Assembly: GCF_000224145.3 (NCBI RefSeq)
Contig: NC_020169.2
Span: 5,340,535-5,404,534, forward strand
Source: Ciona intestinalis
Lineage: Eukaryota > Chordata > Ascidiacea > Phlebobranchia > Cionidae
DNA length: 64,000 nt
Reading direction: 5' to 3'
Within the stretch, counting starts at the first letter, position 1, and each line of letters opens with the position of its first letter. Positions 23,901 through 45,500 of this stretch are shown in pieces. The notes under the pieces are model-generated. The model did not search any database and had not been told where the DNA came from. It saw nothing but the letters and a program-made list of their open reading frames with translations. The position numbers and the translations under genes are program-made.

Positions 23901-24675
23901 TTACATACGTGGCAACTTGTAAGCGGGCACAAATGGCGTATGAAACAGAGCACATGACGACTCTTATTGACCATGCCACGCGAGAATAAATCAGTTACAC
24001 TAATTTATTCATTCATTATTACCAAATATGACGTCAACAGATGTTAGAAATGTTCGGGGCAGGCACCGCATGCGTGGTTTGCCCAATCGATAAAATTCTC
24101 TACATGGACCAAACCCTTGAAATACCAACTATGGAAAACGGACCTGAAATTGCTTCACGATTTTACAAAGAGCTTACAGACATCCAGGTAAATATGTCGC
24201 CTATTTGGACTGTTATTGGAGCTGCCGCGTAAATTACCTGCCGATATAGGGGTAACGGTCATGCCTTTACAATTATTTTTAAACACCGTTTTGTTACACT
24301 TGCATGTTGTGCCAACTTTTACGTTTCTAATAGAAGAGAGAGAACTGGTAGTAAACTTAATAGGTCAACTCATGCCTATATAAATCTCCTGCCTTGGCAA
24401 GGATCTGCCATTTAGATAATAACTGTGTGATTTGGTTTAACACCAAACCCCCTGGTCGCACAGGTCGCATTATAAGCATTGTGTGTTATGGTATTGGGCT
24501 AAAAATGGCTTGAACCTTGGGTTCTTGGAGTCCTCGCTCATATAGAATGGAATACAATTTCATGCGTTTATTCTCCATGTGTTAACAGTACGGACGCATA
24601 CCACACGAATGGTCATACACTGTGATGGAAGACGCAGGAAAAGGAGATGTCAGCGAAGCAAGAAACAACTTTTAA
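17951..24675 (+). CDS. BCAT2: Branched-chain amino-acid aminotransferase
   Basis: PLP enzyme that starts leucine, isoleucine and valine breakdown. Ten exons: 17951-18013, 19175-19207, 19510-19713, 20114-20224, 21788-21907, 22186-22349, 22655-22797, 23479-23636, 24041-24187, 24589-24675. They encode 409 residues with closed phases. The arginine-rich, acid-poor first two exons look like a mitochondrial leader. Family blocks follow in order: [114 protein letters not shown] and [11 protein letters not shown]. The PLP lysine is K229 (YKLGSNYG), where most animal enzymes have KLGGNYG; the serine arises across the exon 6/7 junction. The redox CxxC (CVVC) of mammalian enzymes is kept. The single gene could serve both mitochondrial and cytosolic roles. 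Confidence 0.95.
18803..19045 (+). repeat. SINE (body and 3' part)
   Basis: Contains TGTCCTTGGACAAGACACTT, CCAACCCAGTGGTCACT, AAAGTTACATATGCGGTAA and the AACGGGCACGATGCGTAT segment. It lies in BCAT intron 1. The tRNA-like head is missing or unrecognisable. Confidence 0.65.
19990..20085 (+). repeat. Short dispersed repeat copy
   Basis: GGACCAACCCTGGCCTAAAT, CCCATGGCGTG, GGGGCCTCACCCGTATGG, ending at GAATAGAATAC. One of the better preserved copies, just upstream of BCAT exon 4. Confidence 0.6.
20460..20560. mobile_element. MITE, truncated
   Basis: Left end GTAAGGTGGGGTAAGATGG, then TAGTAGTAAACAAAAAACAT. The right half is absent. BCAT intron. Confidence 0.55.
21015..21085 (+). repeat. Short dispersed repeat copy, diverged
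   Basis: GTTGGCCTAAATCTCAGGCC, then TTTCACTCATATAAAATAAA. BCAT intron 4. Confidence 0.45.
21135..21583. mobile_element. hAT-like non-autonomous element with perfect 8 bp TSD
   Basis: Terminal inverted repeats begin TAGGGATGCACATTACAGAA and end in the exact complement (TTCTGTAATGTGCATCCCTA). The 449 bp element is flanked by TATAAAAA on both sides (21127-21134 and 21584-21591), a perfect 8 bp target duplication. The TSD length and the TAGGGATGCAC terminus fit hAT non-autonomous elements. The interior is rich in TTCGAAT/ATTCGAA words, giving secondary palindromes, and carries no transposase frame. It lies in BCAT intron 4. Confidence 0.85.
22003..22165. mobile_element. MITE copy, sub-type ending CCATCTTA...CCACAGTA
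   Basis: Second sub-type of the family: TTTGGTAGTAAACAAAGAGT, AACCGTATCTTAAAGACTAT, TATCCATCTTATACCACAG. The left end is lost. It ends about 30 bp before BCAT exon 6. Confidence 0.6.
22823..23003. mobile_element. MITE copy
   Basis: Left GTTGGGACATTTTTCG, body ACCGTATCCTCACGACTTCC, right end TCTTCCCCCACCCTAATATA. It starts 26 bp after BCAT exon 7. Confidence 0.75.
23800..24028 (+). repeat. SINE with ATTC tail before BCAT exon 9
   Basis: Body AAAGTTACATACGTGGCAAC, TTGTAAGCGGGCACAAATGG, CATGCCACGCGAGAATAAAT, tail TTATTCATTCATTATT. The tail ends 12 bp before exon 9 (24041) and thus lies over the acceptor region. Confidence 0.7.
24485..24555 (+). repeat. Short dispersed repeat copy, diverged
   Basis: TATTGGGCTAAAAATGGC, TTGGAGTCCTCGCTCATATA, GAATGGAATAC. 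It lies just upstream of BCAT exon 10. Confidence 0.4.
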
Positions 24676-26768
24676 ATCCTGGCCGCTTGGTTTGTCCTTT
24701 GCACCTCGTAGTTTTAAATTTTCCAGAAATATTGCTTAATGCCACTGAAGGCGTGATTTTTACGAGCAAGAAAGCAAATGAGTGGTTGTTTCTTGGCCAT
24801 TTTACCTTAGATAGTACTGGTACATACACAATGAGACATAATATTGATATATTGCATATACACAACTTTTTATCCCAAAAGTTTTAAGGCGTTCCAATAT
24901 TAAATATTATAACTTTGTTTTAATCGCCGCGAAAATAGTTTAGTTCCTATATATATACTTCTTCGTTGCGACGATACACAATGTAAACTTAATGCAGCTT
25001 GGCTGTGGTTTATAAAGATGCATTTTGCCGTGCTTAAAAAGATACACAATGCGTGGTTTCATAATGCTTGCCTGTATCTTACTATATTGTTATTGCGCAC
25101 CTCGTACCCATTTCCGCTTAAAATCGCGTGTTTTATTGTCATGTCACTTTGTAAGTTGGCCACTACCCAACAGTCTTGTTGGTTTATTTTGCGAACATTT
25201 TATAGAAACCCTTTAGTTCATTTGTAAAGACTATTTTAATCTTCTGTGAAAATGCGACAAAATTCGTAAAAACTGATCGCATATTTATATTAAGACAAAC
25301 TTCTAAAATGTATTAATTTATATGGTATAGGGTGGGGAAAGATGGGACACCTTTAGCGCATAATATCCAAATATCTTGATGGTGTTTTAAACAATTAAAA
25401 AATGGTCCATGTGAGTCGTGAGGATACGGTTTTATAATTCTTTGATTGTTCTTTGTTTCTACAAAAATGGGACAGGATGTGTCCCATTTTCCCCCATCCT
25501 ACTATAACCAGAAAAACAATAAGTACCATGTAACAGTGGTATTAATTAGTCCTATGTTTAGACTATTTACTTTTATTTTATGTTTTGTACATTTTTGTGT
25601 TTTTTTTGCAACAAATAAACAGTTCGGAAGCCTGCAGGCTTCTAAAACGTTTTGTAAATTGCATTTCGTTCAGTCGCAAATCGCAAAAAAACAGCCGAGG
25701 GCTAAACGATTAATACAACACTGGTTGCAACGCTACTTAAAGCAAATCAGTGTAACCTAGAAATCTTTCGCTAAAGTAGCCAAGGTCACCTTCAAAGCCA
25801 GTGAAGCGTTTAAATGTTTACAACATGGAATGATATACGACCTGGTACTTTTCCATGCGCTGAGAGTCTATTATTTTCGCGTGACATTTAATAACCCGGT
25901 GAGGCGTACGAGGGGGCGTGTCCAGGATGCGCACTGTGATTGGCTTAAATATGCGTGACGTTCTCAACCACCGCTATGAGCTTGCGTGTGTTTTCACTTT
26001 CCTTTGAATTAAAACAACAACCCAAGGCGCACTGGCTCCATGGACAAGTGTTATCATAGTTTACATTTGGCGGAGTTTAATTAAGAAGCTGATTTAATGA
26101 ATGAGTGTGTGTGCGCCACGTGTTTAGGGAAACACCCCTTTTCCGTTAGCAAGAATTTCCTGCTCTTTCTCTTTTCCTCCCGTCTTTCACTTCATTCTCT
26201 TTTTTCCTTTTAATGCTCTCAGGCATGTGACTAAGTTTACGTTTCTTTACTGCCCTCTAGCGGATGGTTATTTTTATCATTTGTAAGCTTTGTTGTTTTT
26301 TTTGCAGGACTTGTTGACATAATAGCAGCAGACATGTGTTTTAAGATTCATTAATCATCTTAGCTTAGAGAAGCAGTAAGCTCCGTATTTCAACTTAGTA
26401 AAAAAACAAATAATGTCGGTTTGAGCTTTATTTTATTAAGTTTATATTTGCCGCAATGTTTATATATAAATGGTACTGTGGGTAAGATTGATGCCGCTAA
26501 CACATAGTATCTAATATTTCCTTATCGTGCCCATCAATCGGTTGTCAGTTAAATATAAAAAAAACTCCTTGTTACGGATTGAACATTTTGATTTGGCAAT
26601 ATGTAAAAGGCGGATAAAACATTTCCATAAATGAGACTGAATTACGCAGTGAACCGAGAAACCGCAGGCTACCTAAATACATACATACACTAAAGCGCAA
26701 AGCTACAAGCGAGTTGCTTTTCTTGCTTGCATACTGCTGTAAGTGTGTGCGCATATTCTCGCAGCAAA
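24676..26768. other. Spacer between BCAT and the dioxygenase gene
   Basis: 2.1 kb. An ATTAAA poly(A)-signal variant lies at 24899-24904. A full MITE is at 25326-25506. Near 25860-25960 the DNA becomes richer in G+C. A strong acceptor-like TATTCTCGCAG ends at 26764, five bases before the next ATG, pointing to a 5' untranslated intron or spliced-leader addition. Open frames at 25018-25227 and 25446-25760 have no family resemblance and partly cover the MITE. Confidence 0.5.
25326..25506. mobile_element. MITE, full-length
   Basis: TATAGGGTGGGGAAAGATGG at the left and GTCCCATTTTCCCCCATCCT, then ACTATA, at the right, with the body in between. Well preserved. Confidence 0.85.
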
Positions 26769-29700
26769 ATGAGTAAAAGGAAGACCATTTCAAAGTCAGA
26801 CCAAAAAGTTAAGAAAAGTAAAAACGAAGACCAAATTTCAGAAGACCAGTTTGCATATTTAAGGCGAGAAATTGACCCACAACCAGAAGTATACACGACC
26901 AAACCTGTTCAACCAACTGAAAAGAAGTTTGGTCAACTGACTACTGAACAAGTTGACGAGTACTTTGATAAGGTATAGAAGCATATAGATATCTATGGTA
27001 GAAGTACGACGCTTGTATACGCTATTACTGTTTACCACTGTTTTCAAAACCAAGCCATTTGATCGCAGAAATACCATCGGCACATTATAGTATTGTGGGG
27101 TAAGATGGATACCGTTATGACGGGACACCATAATATCCCAATATCCTTATTGTGTTATAAACAATTAAAACGTTCTATGACAGTCGTGAGAATACGGTTT
27201 TATAGTTCGTGGTATATGGTCTTTGTATATACTACCAAATGGGACGAGAAAATAGAATAAAAAGGTGTTCCATCTTCCCCACCCTACTCTATACGAGTTC
27301 AATCAAGTTAAAATTTATTTACACTAATTCACCTTGCAGGGTTTTCTCGTAGTCAAAGATTTCTTCAAACCAGAACGTTTAAACGTCGTACGCAAAGCCG
27401 TGGATGAAATCGTGGATGATTTGGTGAACGATCTTTACGATAATGGAAAAATTAAAGGTCCATTAAATTTGTTACTTGTATTGTTGTGTATGAGATTCTA
27501 ACACGAGCTCTTGTGAAACGAAACTTGGCAAATAGGTTGTTAATCATACGCGTATACAAATACCGATGACCAAAAGCAATATTGACACCTACATTTCATC
27601 CGCAATGCGAGACTGAACACCATAAACGTTATACTAGTTGTAAATTTGCTGCCGGAATAATTTAAATTAAAAACATTCCTGGATATATTTCATTTTTCTT
27701 CTCCCACTGCTTAGCTTGGCTTATATCGTTTATGCATTTTGGCAGACAAACACTCTGATAAAGACTTTTTCACCCGGCTAACTCACATCGAAAAGCAATT
27801 TAAAGGAGCTGGGGTTCTAATGCACAAACGTGGCGTCTTACACGATGAATTTAAAGCTCTGTGGAGCGACGACAAACTGCTAAACGTTGTAGAGCAGATC
27901 ATAGGCCCTGATGTGGCTGGTCATCCTGTATGGAACCTAAGGACGAAGGTGGTTACTTCTAATAATGAATGTCAAACTTGCGTATTACACGATGTTTGTT
28001 TCATACACCTCGTGCCAGCTTACGGTTTAACATATATAAATGAATGAATGAATGAATGAATGCAACTAGTTTATCTCCACGTGGCGGGGTAATAATAGTC
28101 GTTATAACACGGATGTTCTGTTTTATTCACCTCCTGCCACATTATAAGTTAGCATGTATGTTAATTTGAGGGTGAATATTTGCTTTACTTTTAGATTTCT
28201 GGTGTGGTTTGGGATCGAATAAGGTTATTTTAGCGAAAGATATTTATAAGACATAATTATTGACTAATAAAAGTTGTAGTCTGAGCTATATTGGTTGTTT
28301 ATATGCAGACACCGCATAACGAACAAGCAACTGTCCCGTGGCACCAAGGTTAGTGGTATGAATGTGAGTGAATGGATGTAACTTATTTGTCCTCGCTTAA
28401 CGAGGCAACTACAGCAGTAGTTATATAAGACAGATATTCATACACATTGTGCCCGCTTACAAGTTCGCATAATAACTATGTGGGTGATGGTTTTGTGGAC
28501 GTGGTTTCTTTAACGCTAACAAATTAGATTGGAAGAAGTGTCCGTTAAGAACCTTGACCAAGCACACACATAATAATAATATTGTCAAGCTTGGTGAATA
28601 TTTTGTTGCACCTGCCATGGCTGTGTTTTCACAAAGTTAATAAGTTATAACATGCGATAACGCAGTGTCTTTATATTATCAAACAATGCTTGCTTGACTG
28701 TTAATATTAACAGTGTATGTGCCCACTATTACCCTTTTTGCATGGTCACTTTTATGCACGTAAGTACTCGCATATTTACTCGCAAACGCTTATGACGTTA
28801 TGTGTGTTAACTTTGTTTTTGCGAATAAATATGCGAGTACTTACGCGCATAAAAGTGACCATGCAAAAAGGTATATGTCAACTATGTTTACCTCTAGTAG
28901 TAGGGATGGGAAGACGGGACATCTTAAGCACATAACATCTAAATATCATGATCGGAATTTAAACAATTAACAACGAACTGTGGGAGTCGTGAGGATACGG
29001 GTTTATAATTCTTTGAGTGTGTTTTGTGTACTATCAAATGGGACGAAAGAATAAAATGAAAATCGGTCCCATCTTTTTCCACCCTATAATTTATATACAT
29101 AACGAGTGAAATTGACTCACAGACAACGCATACATGGAACCTCGTAATTTGGAAGTACATCAGTTCACGGCATGGATCCCACTCGTTGATGCGAATAGGG
29201 TCAACGGTTGTATGCAGGTTAGAAAATACATATGTTTATGTAAAGAATTTGCTTTAACTCGTCCTATATTCCTAAAGCGTATTTTTCGGCAAAAATATAA
29301 ATATAATCACCTTCAAAGTTAGATACATGGTAACTTGTAAGCTGGCACGAGGTGTACGAAACAGAATAACCGTGCTATATCGACTGTCGTTGCCCCGCCA
29401 TGCGAGGATAAAATTACACTTATTCATTCTTTCTTTCATTCATTCATTCATTCATTCATTCATTCATTCATTCAGTTTTGTAATCATGCAGCTTGCGACT
29501 GGGGGACACCGAGCTGGTATAACATTACCTCATACTTGTTGTGCTGGTGGAACCTGGTACGTTGAAATGCAAGAGAAGGATTTGGCTCAGTTGGGAGTTG
29601 ATGTTAAGGATATAGTAACGTGTGAAGTTCCCTATGGGGGCGTGTTGTTTCTTAATAACGCTATACCCCACCAAAGGTTGGTGAAAATTATAACTTTTTA

Positions 29701-30664
29701 TGTTTTGCAACATACAAGCTAACATTAATTATGACAACGTATACTGCGTGTAAGATGGATACCGTTAGCACATAGTATCCCATGTTTCCCAAACGTGGTT
29801 TTACAGCCAACAGCACATTTTTAGAGTCGTATATACGATTATATAAAAAACTTTTTGTGTTCTACCAAATAAAACAATAAATGGAATAAAAACATGAATC
29901 ATTTTAACCCGAACCAAATATAAAAATGAAAAAAAATAACTTTTTATTTTACTTTATTTATTTCTCTAGCTTGGAAAACTATTCCGACATCATCCGTTGG
30001 AGTTTAGACCTGAGGTGGCAGCGACCGGACATACATAACGGGTTCTACGGTCTCAAGAAAAACGTCCTCATGAGAAAAAAGGACGACCCAAATTACGTCA
30101 TCGATTGGGAGGAACTTACGGAAACCAACAGAAGTGAATTGCTGATGAAGAAAGTGGTAAGTTAGTGTTTGTGTCATATGTTACCGTTTGTGTTATATGT
30201 TAGTTTCACAAAAACACATGTCTTATGTTATACAATATTGTAGGAGAAGGTGGGACATATTTTCAATCTATTTTTTCGTCTCATTTAGTAGACATTTAGA
30301 GAATTATAAAAATATATCCTCACGCCTCCTATAGACGGTTGTTAATTGTTTAAAACACGATCAGGATAATTGGATATTATGTGCTGAAGGTGCCTTTCTC
30401 CTCCCTACTATATTATGTGCACACACTTTTCTAAACGAGGCGATCGCCTAACGTGCATGTGTAGTTATGTGTGTGTGTGCAGCTCTATCCTATACCATAG
30501 TGTATTAATATCATCGGTTTTAACTACAGGAAGAAGACGATTCCGCCTTCAACCCTGAAATTACGGGGCCATGGATGAAACGATGGGACATAGTTCACCA
30601 TAATCGTCATACTGAAAATTTTAATCGACACAAAGATTTGTTATCGAGTTGGAACAAAGCTTAA
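26769..30664 (+). CDS. Phytanoyl-CoA dioxygenase-family protein
   Basis: Fe(II)/2-oxoglutarate dioxygenase of the PhyH family. Eight exons: 26769-26972, 27340-27457, 27746-27948, 28309-28348, 29123-29217, 29492-29676, 29970-30156, 30530-30664. They encode 388 residues with closed phases. A lysine-rich N-terminus (MSKRKTISKSDQKVKKSK) precedes LTTEQVDEYFDKGFLVVKDF, the usual opening of PhyH folds. The iron triad is H187 and D189 (PWHQDNAYMEP, split by intron 4) and H280 (NNAIPHQS). R291 (IIRWSLDLRWQ) is the likely 2-oxoglutarate contact. Exon 2 uses a weak GTCCAT donor, but the next exon restores frame. It is longer than human PHYHD1 and lacks an obvious PTS2 leader, so it is probably not the classical peroxisomal enzyme; the substrate is unknown. 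Poly(A) signals lie at 30854 and 31013. Confidence 0.88.
27086..27293. mobile_element. MITE, full-length
   Basis: TATAGTATTGTGGGGTAAGA, then TGGATACCG, at the left; GGTGTTCCATCTTCCCCACC, then CTACTCTATA, at the right. The two ends belong to different sub-types. Intron 1 of the dioxygenase gene. Confidence 0.8.
28041..28170 (-). repeat. SINE, minus strand, with (GAAT)n tail
   Basis: GAATGAATGAATGAATGAAT tail at 28041-28062, then the complement of the GCGAGGATAAA, AACACCCGTG and TAAGCTGGCACGAGGTG blocks. A second fragment of the same repeat abuts at 27975-28035. Confidence 0.7.
28360..28480 (-). repeat. SINE fragment, minus strand
   Basis: TGAATGGATGTAACTTATTT, GTCCTCGCTTAACGAGGCAA, then ATACACATTGTGCCCGCTTA. 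Diverged copy in intron 4 of the dioxygenase gene. Confidence 0.6.
28732..28871. mobile_element. Long terminal inverted-repeat foldback element
   Basis: 140 bp. The first about 54 bases (CCCTTTTTGCATGGTCACTT, then TTATGCACGTAAGTACTCGC) are matched in reverse complement by the last 54, leaving a loop of about 30 bp. The edges have TA on both sides (28730-28731 and 28872-28873). No other copy in the window. Could fold into a strong hairpin if transcribed in intron 4. Confidence 0.75.
28896..29088. mobile_element. MITE, full-length
   Basis: TAGTAGTAGGGATGGGAAGA at the left, CGGTCCCATCTTTTTCCACC, then CTATA, at the right. It ends about 35 bp before dioxygenase exon 5. Confidence 0.8.
29310..29476 (+). 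repeat. SINE with long (ATTC)n tail before exon 6
   Basis: CACCTTCAAAGTTAGATACA, GTAACTTGTAAGCTGGCACG, GTCGTTGCCCCGCCATGCGA and GGATAAA, then about 55 bp of TTCATTCATT repeats ending at 29475. Exon 6 of the dioxygenase starts 16 bp later. Confidence 0.8.
29735..29915. mobile_element. MITE, second sub-type, diverged
   Basis: TATACTGCGTGTAAGATGGA, then TACCGTTAGCACATAGTATC, to ATCATTTTAACCCGAACC. Intron 6 of the dioxygenase gene. Confidence 0.6.
30237..30412. mobile_element. MITE copy
   Basis: TTGTAGGAGAAGGTGGGACA, body CACGATCAGGATAATTGGAT, right end TCTCCTCCCTACTATA. Last intron of the dioxygenase gene. Confidence 0.75.
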
Positions 30665-30853
30665 TGATTTTCATTCTATTCTATGTGGGTGGAGTCGTGT
30701 GGATGGCGCTCCATTGGATCTTTAATCTTGGTTGGAGTTGCCCCATTATCTTAACCGTATCTAATTTTTGTGCTCAAATTTATTTAAAATATTCCATTTT
30801 AAATGTACATTGTATGTTGCCATTAACTACGTTTATATTAGAATTGTGTTTTC

Positions 30854-30859
30854 AATAAA
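30854..30859 (+). terminator. Poly(A) signal of the dioxygenase gene
   Basis: AATAAA 190 bp after the stop codon; a second AATAAA lies at 31013-31018, only 60 bp before the MMACHC ATG. The 414 bp between stop and next ATG is short for two independent genes. Confidence 0.45.
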
Positions 30860-31078
30860 TAATTGGGGTGTGCTTACGGTATTCGTAAACGACTTTCGTA
30901 TCATCTGTTCTTATGTTTCTCATGTGTTGATTTTTTGTTGTTTTCGTTTTCCACGAGATTTCAATTTTGATGTTGTTGTTGCGTCATTTAGGTTTCCAAA
31001 CTGCAAATTTATAATAAAGCTGAAGTGAAGGTAGCGAAATATTATTAAATATTCAGTGAAAGGAAGACATATTTGGCT

Positions 31079-31936
31079 ATGGACACCTCGCGTACTTTGC
31101 TAAAACATCTAAACGACAAGTTAAACCCTCTTGGAATGGAAGTCTATTTATTCAAAGTTTCATGGTACAACGAAACAGTTCGTCCGTGTTTTAAACTCCC
31201 ATATGCAGATAACGTTATATGTGCCGTAGTTCTAACTGTCCCGGCGTTTTTCGAAAGCGCATTTCTGCCCAACGTGGAAAATTTATTGGCGCAAAAGCAG
31301 ACGAAGGATCCAATCGATGAATGCATTGCGTTCCATTTAAACGAGACTGTTTCTGGCTTGAACATTGGTGGTATAACCATTATGTATGATTATGAAATAT
31401 TACCAAACCGGAGACCTAAAGTGTTGGTGCAAACTGCAGCTCACGTGGCAGGTGCTGCGTTTTACTATCAGAGGGAGCATGTATTAAAACCTTCAGTTGA
31501 ATTTAACAAGTTAGAACCATCATCTCATTGTGATGCTGCAGGTGACCGTAATCAAAATAAAGGACACTGCAGGGATAGTTGCAATGCTAAAGAGGGTACA
31601 TCAGGTTCTATTGACCCTTGGGGCGGAAAAAGAAAAATTTACGGCGTTTGCGTTCATCCCAAATATGGTGGTTGGTTTGCAATAAGAGCAGTTCTTGTGT
31701 TCACTGAGTTAGAAGATGCTAACCTCACAAAACTAGAGCCAACAGATTGTGTAAAGACAAGAACTGAAAGAATTGATCTATTGGAGAAATTTAATGGGAA
31801 TTGGAAAGACTCAACTTATAGAGATGTAATTCAAGTGAAAGAGAAATATAGCGAACTTCAAACACTATATTTTCTAACCCTTCCTAAAGATCGAATGAAA
31901 CTTTTACAGCAAATTGTGAATAACCAAACAGTGTAA
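31079..31936 (+). CDS. MMACHC: MMACHC, cobalamin-processing protein
   Basis: Single-exon 285-residue cytosolic protein that removes the upper ligand of vitamin B12 and hands it on for methionine synthase and methylmalonyl-CoA mutase. Hallmarks: NPLGMEVYLFKVSWYNETV, DPIDECIAFHL, DYEILPNRRPKVLVQTAAHV, AGAAFYYQRE, GVCVHPKYGGWFAIRAVLVF, TDCVKTRTERIDLLEKFN and DSTYRDVIQVKEKYSELQ, all in vertebrate order. The open frame extends to a TTG at 31073, but the first ATG is 31079. A cysteine- and glycine-containing insert of about 35 residues (from NKLEPSSHCDAAG to KEGTSGS) sits where the human protein has a short loop before RISGVC. The proline-rich C-terminal tail of the human protein is absent. An acceptor-like TAAATATTCAG ends near 31055, so a spliced leader or 5' intron is possible. 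Confidence 0.95.
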   Translation: MDTSRTLLKHLNDKLNPLGMEVYLFKVSWYNETVRPCFKLPYADNVICAVVLTVPAFFESAFLPNVENLLAQKQTKDPIDECIAFHLNETVSGLNIGGITIMYDYEILPNRRPKVLVQTAAHVAGAAFYYQREHVLKPSVEFNKLEPSSHCDAAGDRNQNKGHCRDSCNAKEGTSGSIDPWGGKRKIYGVCVHPKYGGWFAIRAVLVFTELEDANLTKLEPTDCVKTRTERIDLLEKFNGNWKDSTYRDVIQVKEKYSELQTLYFLTLPKDRMKLLQQIVNNQTV

Positions 31937-32029
31937 TCATAGATATCAAATAACTATATTCTATTTTATAAACTGCAAGTGATAATAGTTTGCACAGACA
32001 AATACTACAAGCCTACTATTTTATTAATT

Positions 32030-32085
32030 TATGTTTTGGACCAAATCTGGTTCTTAAAGGACCTCAACCATACAGAATAAAAACG
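32030..32085 (+). repeat. Short dispersed repeat copy supplying an AATAAA
   Basis: GGACCAAATCTGGTTCTTAA, AGGACCTCAACCATACAGAA, then TAAAAA. The repeat end forms AATAAA at 32076-32081, 140 bp after the MMACHC stop, and is the best poly(A) signal there. Confidence 0.45.
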
Positions 32086-32431
32086 ATTCAAAAGAATTTA
32101 ATATATAAACCCCCTTAAATAAATATTTGTGGTTTATGGTAAAAAAAAAACATAATTTTACCGCTTGAATATTATACACAAAATTCTTGTGCTGTTACTA
32201 GTTTTATACGTGTTTACAATTTGTTGTTTGTACCAAGTTTCAAACATGGATTCCCATTAATTTATTTAAATATATTTCTAATTAATGTTAATATGATGTT
32301 TGTTATTGTTATTTAATTCTAAACTTCTATGCACCAGACATCAGTATAAATATTCAGAATTACCTGTTCTTACAGAAGCACTTTAATTAATTTCTGGCAA
32401 TCGAATAAAATGCAGCATAGTTGATGCTGGT

Positions 32432-44518
<12,087 letters not shown>

Positions 44519-44610
44519 TCCACGCATGTAGCAACCGACTTTACCACCCAATGTGTTAGAGCGTCATCTGTGGAATATTCTCAAAGGAGAAACATCAACT
44601 TCGAACCTGA

Positions 44611-44616
44611 AATAAA
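44611..44616 (+). terminator. Lon poly(A) signal
   Basis: AATAAA 93 bp after the Lon stop codon; another AATAAA is at 44778-44783. Confidence 0.5.
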
Positions 44617-44918
44617 AGAAATCTTCTAATCGATACAAAACCATTGTCGTCTCGTCTTCGCCTGATCTCTAAATTTCTCTGTTAAATGTCACCTGTTCCA
44701 TCCTAAGCTTTAATTCGTAACCTGTCGGGTTAAAAACTTGACTCTTGCATCAAATTCACGCAGTGTAAAGTTAGTTGAATAAAACATGAATATTTTATTT
44801 TAACCAACGGTCTTTGACGTTAAATTTTAATTACAAGTGAAAGTTTGAAACTTAGATTAAAACTCTTTTGACAGATAATCCAACACTTAGAAAATAATTT
44901 TCATAGACACTAATATTC

Positions 44919-45106
44919 TATAGTGGGGTAAGATGGGACACCTTCAACATCCAATAAATATTCTGATGCGTATTTTAGCAATTAACAACGGTCAATGGGA
45001 GTCGTGAGGGTACGGTTTTATAATTCTTTGAATGTTCTTTGTTTTCTACCAAATGGGACGATGAAATAGAATGAAAAGGTGTCCCATGTTCCCCCAGCCT
45101 ACTATA
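44919..45106. mobile_element. MITE, full-length
   Basis: TATAGTGGGGTAAGATGGGA at the left, GGTGTCCCATGTTCCCCCAG, then CCTACTATA, at the right. It lies between the Lon and cortexin-like 3' ends. Confidence 0.85.
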
Positions 45107-45370
45107 TATAAACATTGGCAACTATAATCGATTGGTCGAACAGTCTGTTCGTTTATATTATGTTTTACGAAGGAAAGCGGTTAATATTGTAACACTTATC
45201 GGTCAAATGCTCTCCCCACATAATGCAAAACCAATAAACCGCTCAACTGTAAGCAGTCTAATTTATTTCAGTGACTTCACTGTTAAGTACCTCAATGTAG
45301 GTTTAAATTCAAGAATCATGAAATCGCAAATCAATATATCTGCATTCGCATATATATGCGTCCTTGCAAT

Positions 45371-45415
45371 CCGGTTAAAACCGGTACAATCCTGTCCGCA
45401 CCGGTTTAACCGGTA
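45371..45415. promoter_or_regulatory. Cluster of four CCGGTT/AACCGG half-sites
   Basis: Within 45 bp: CCGGTT at 45371, AACCGGTA at 45379, ACCGGTTT at 45400 and AACCGGTA at 45408. They form two imperfect palindromes. Sequence resembles Grainyhead/CP2 binding cores. It lies in the 3' spacer between Lon and the cortexin-like gene; function inferred. Confidence 0.35.
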
Positions 45416-45500
45416 TTTAGTTGATTCCATCTACTTCTGCGTCTCTTGTCTCGGATGGAATAAATAAAGAAATTACTTTCCGTGGCTCTTCTTGATGCCG

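Noticed and set aside
31073-31078. MMACHC start two codons upstream
   Set aside because: The upstream codon is TTG; the first ATG is 31079 and fits the family.
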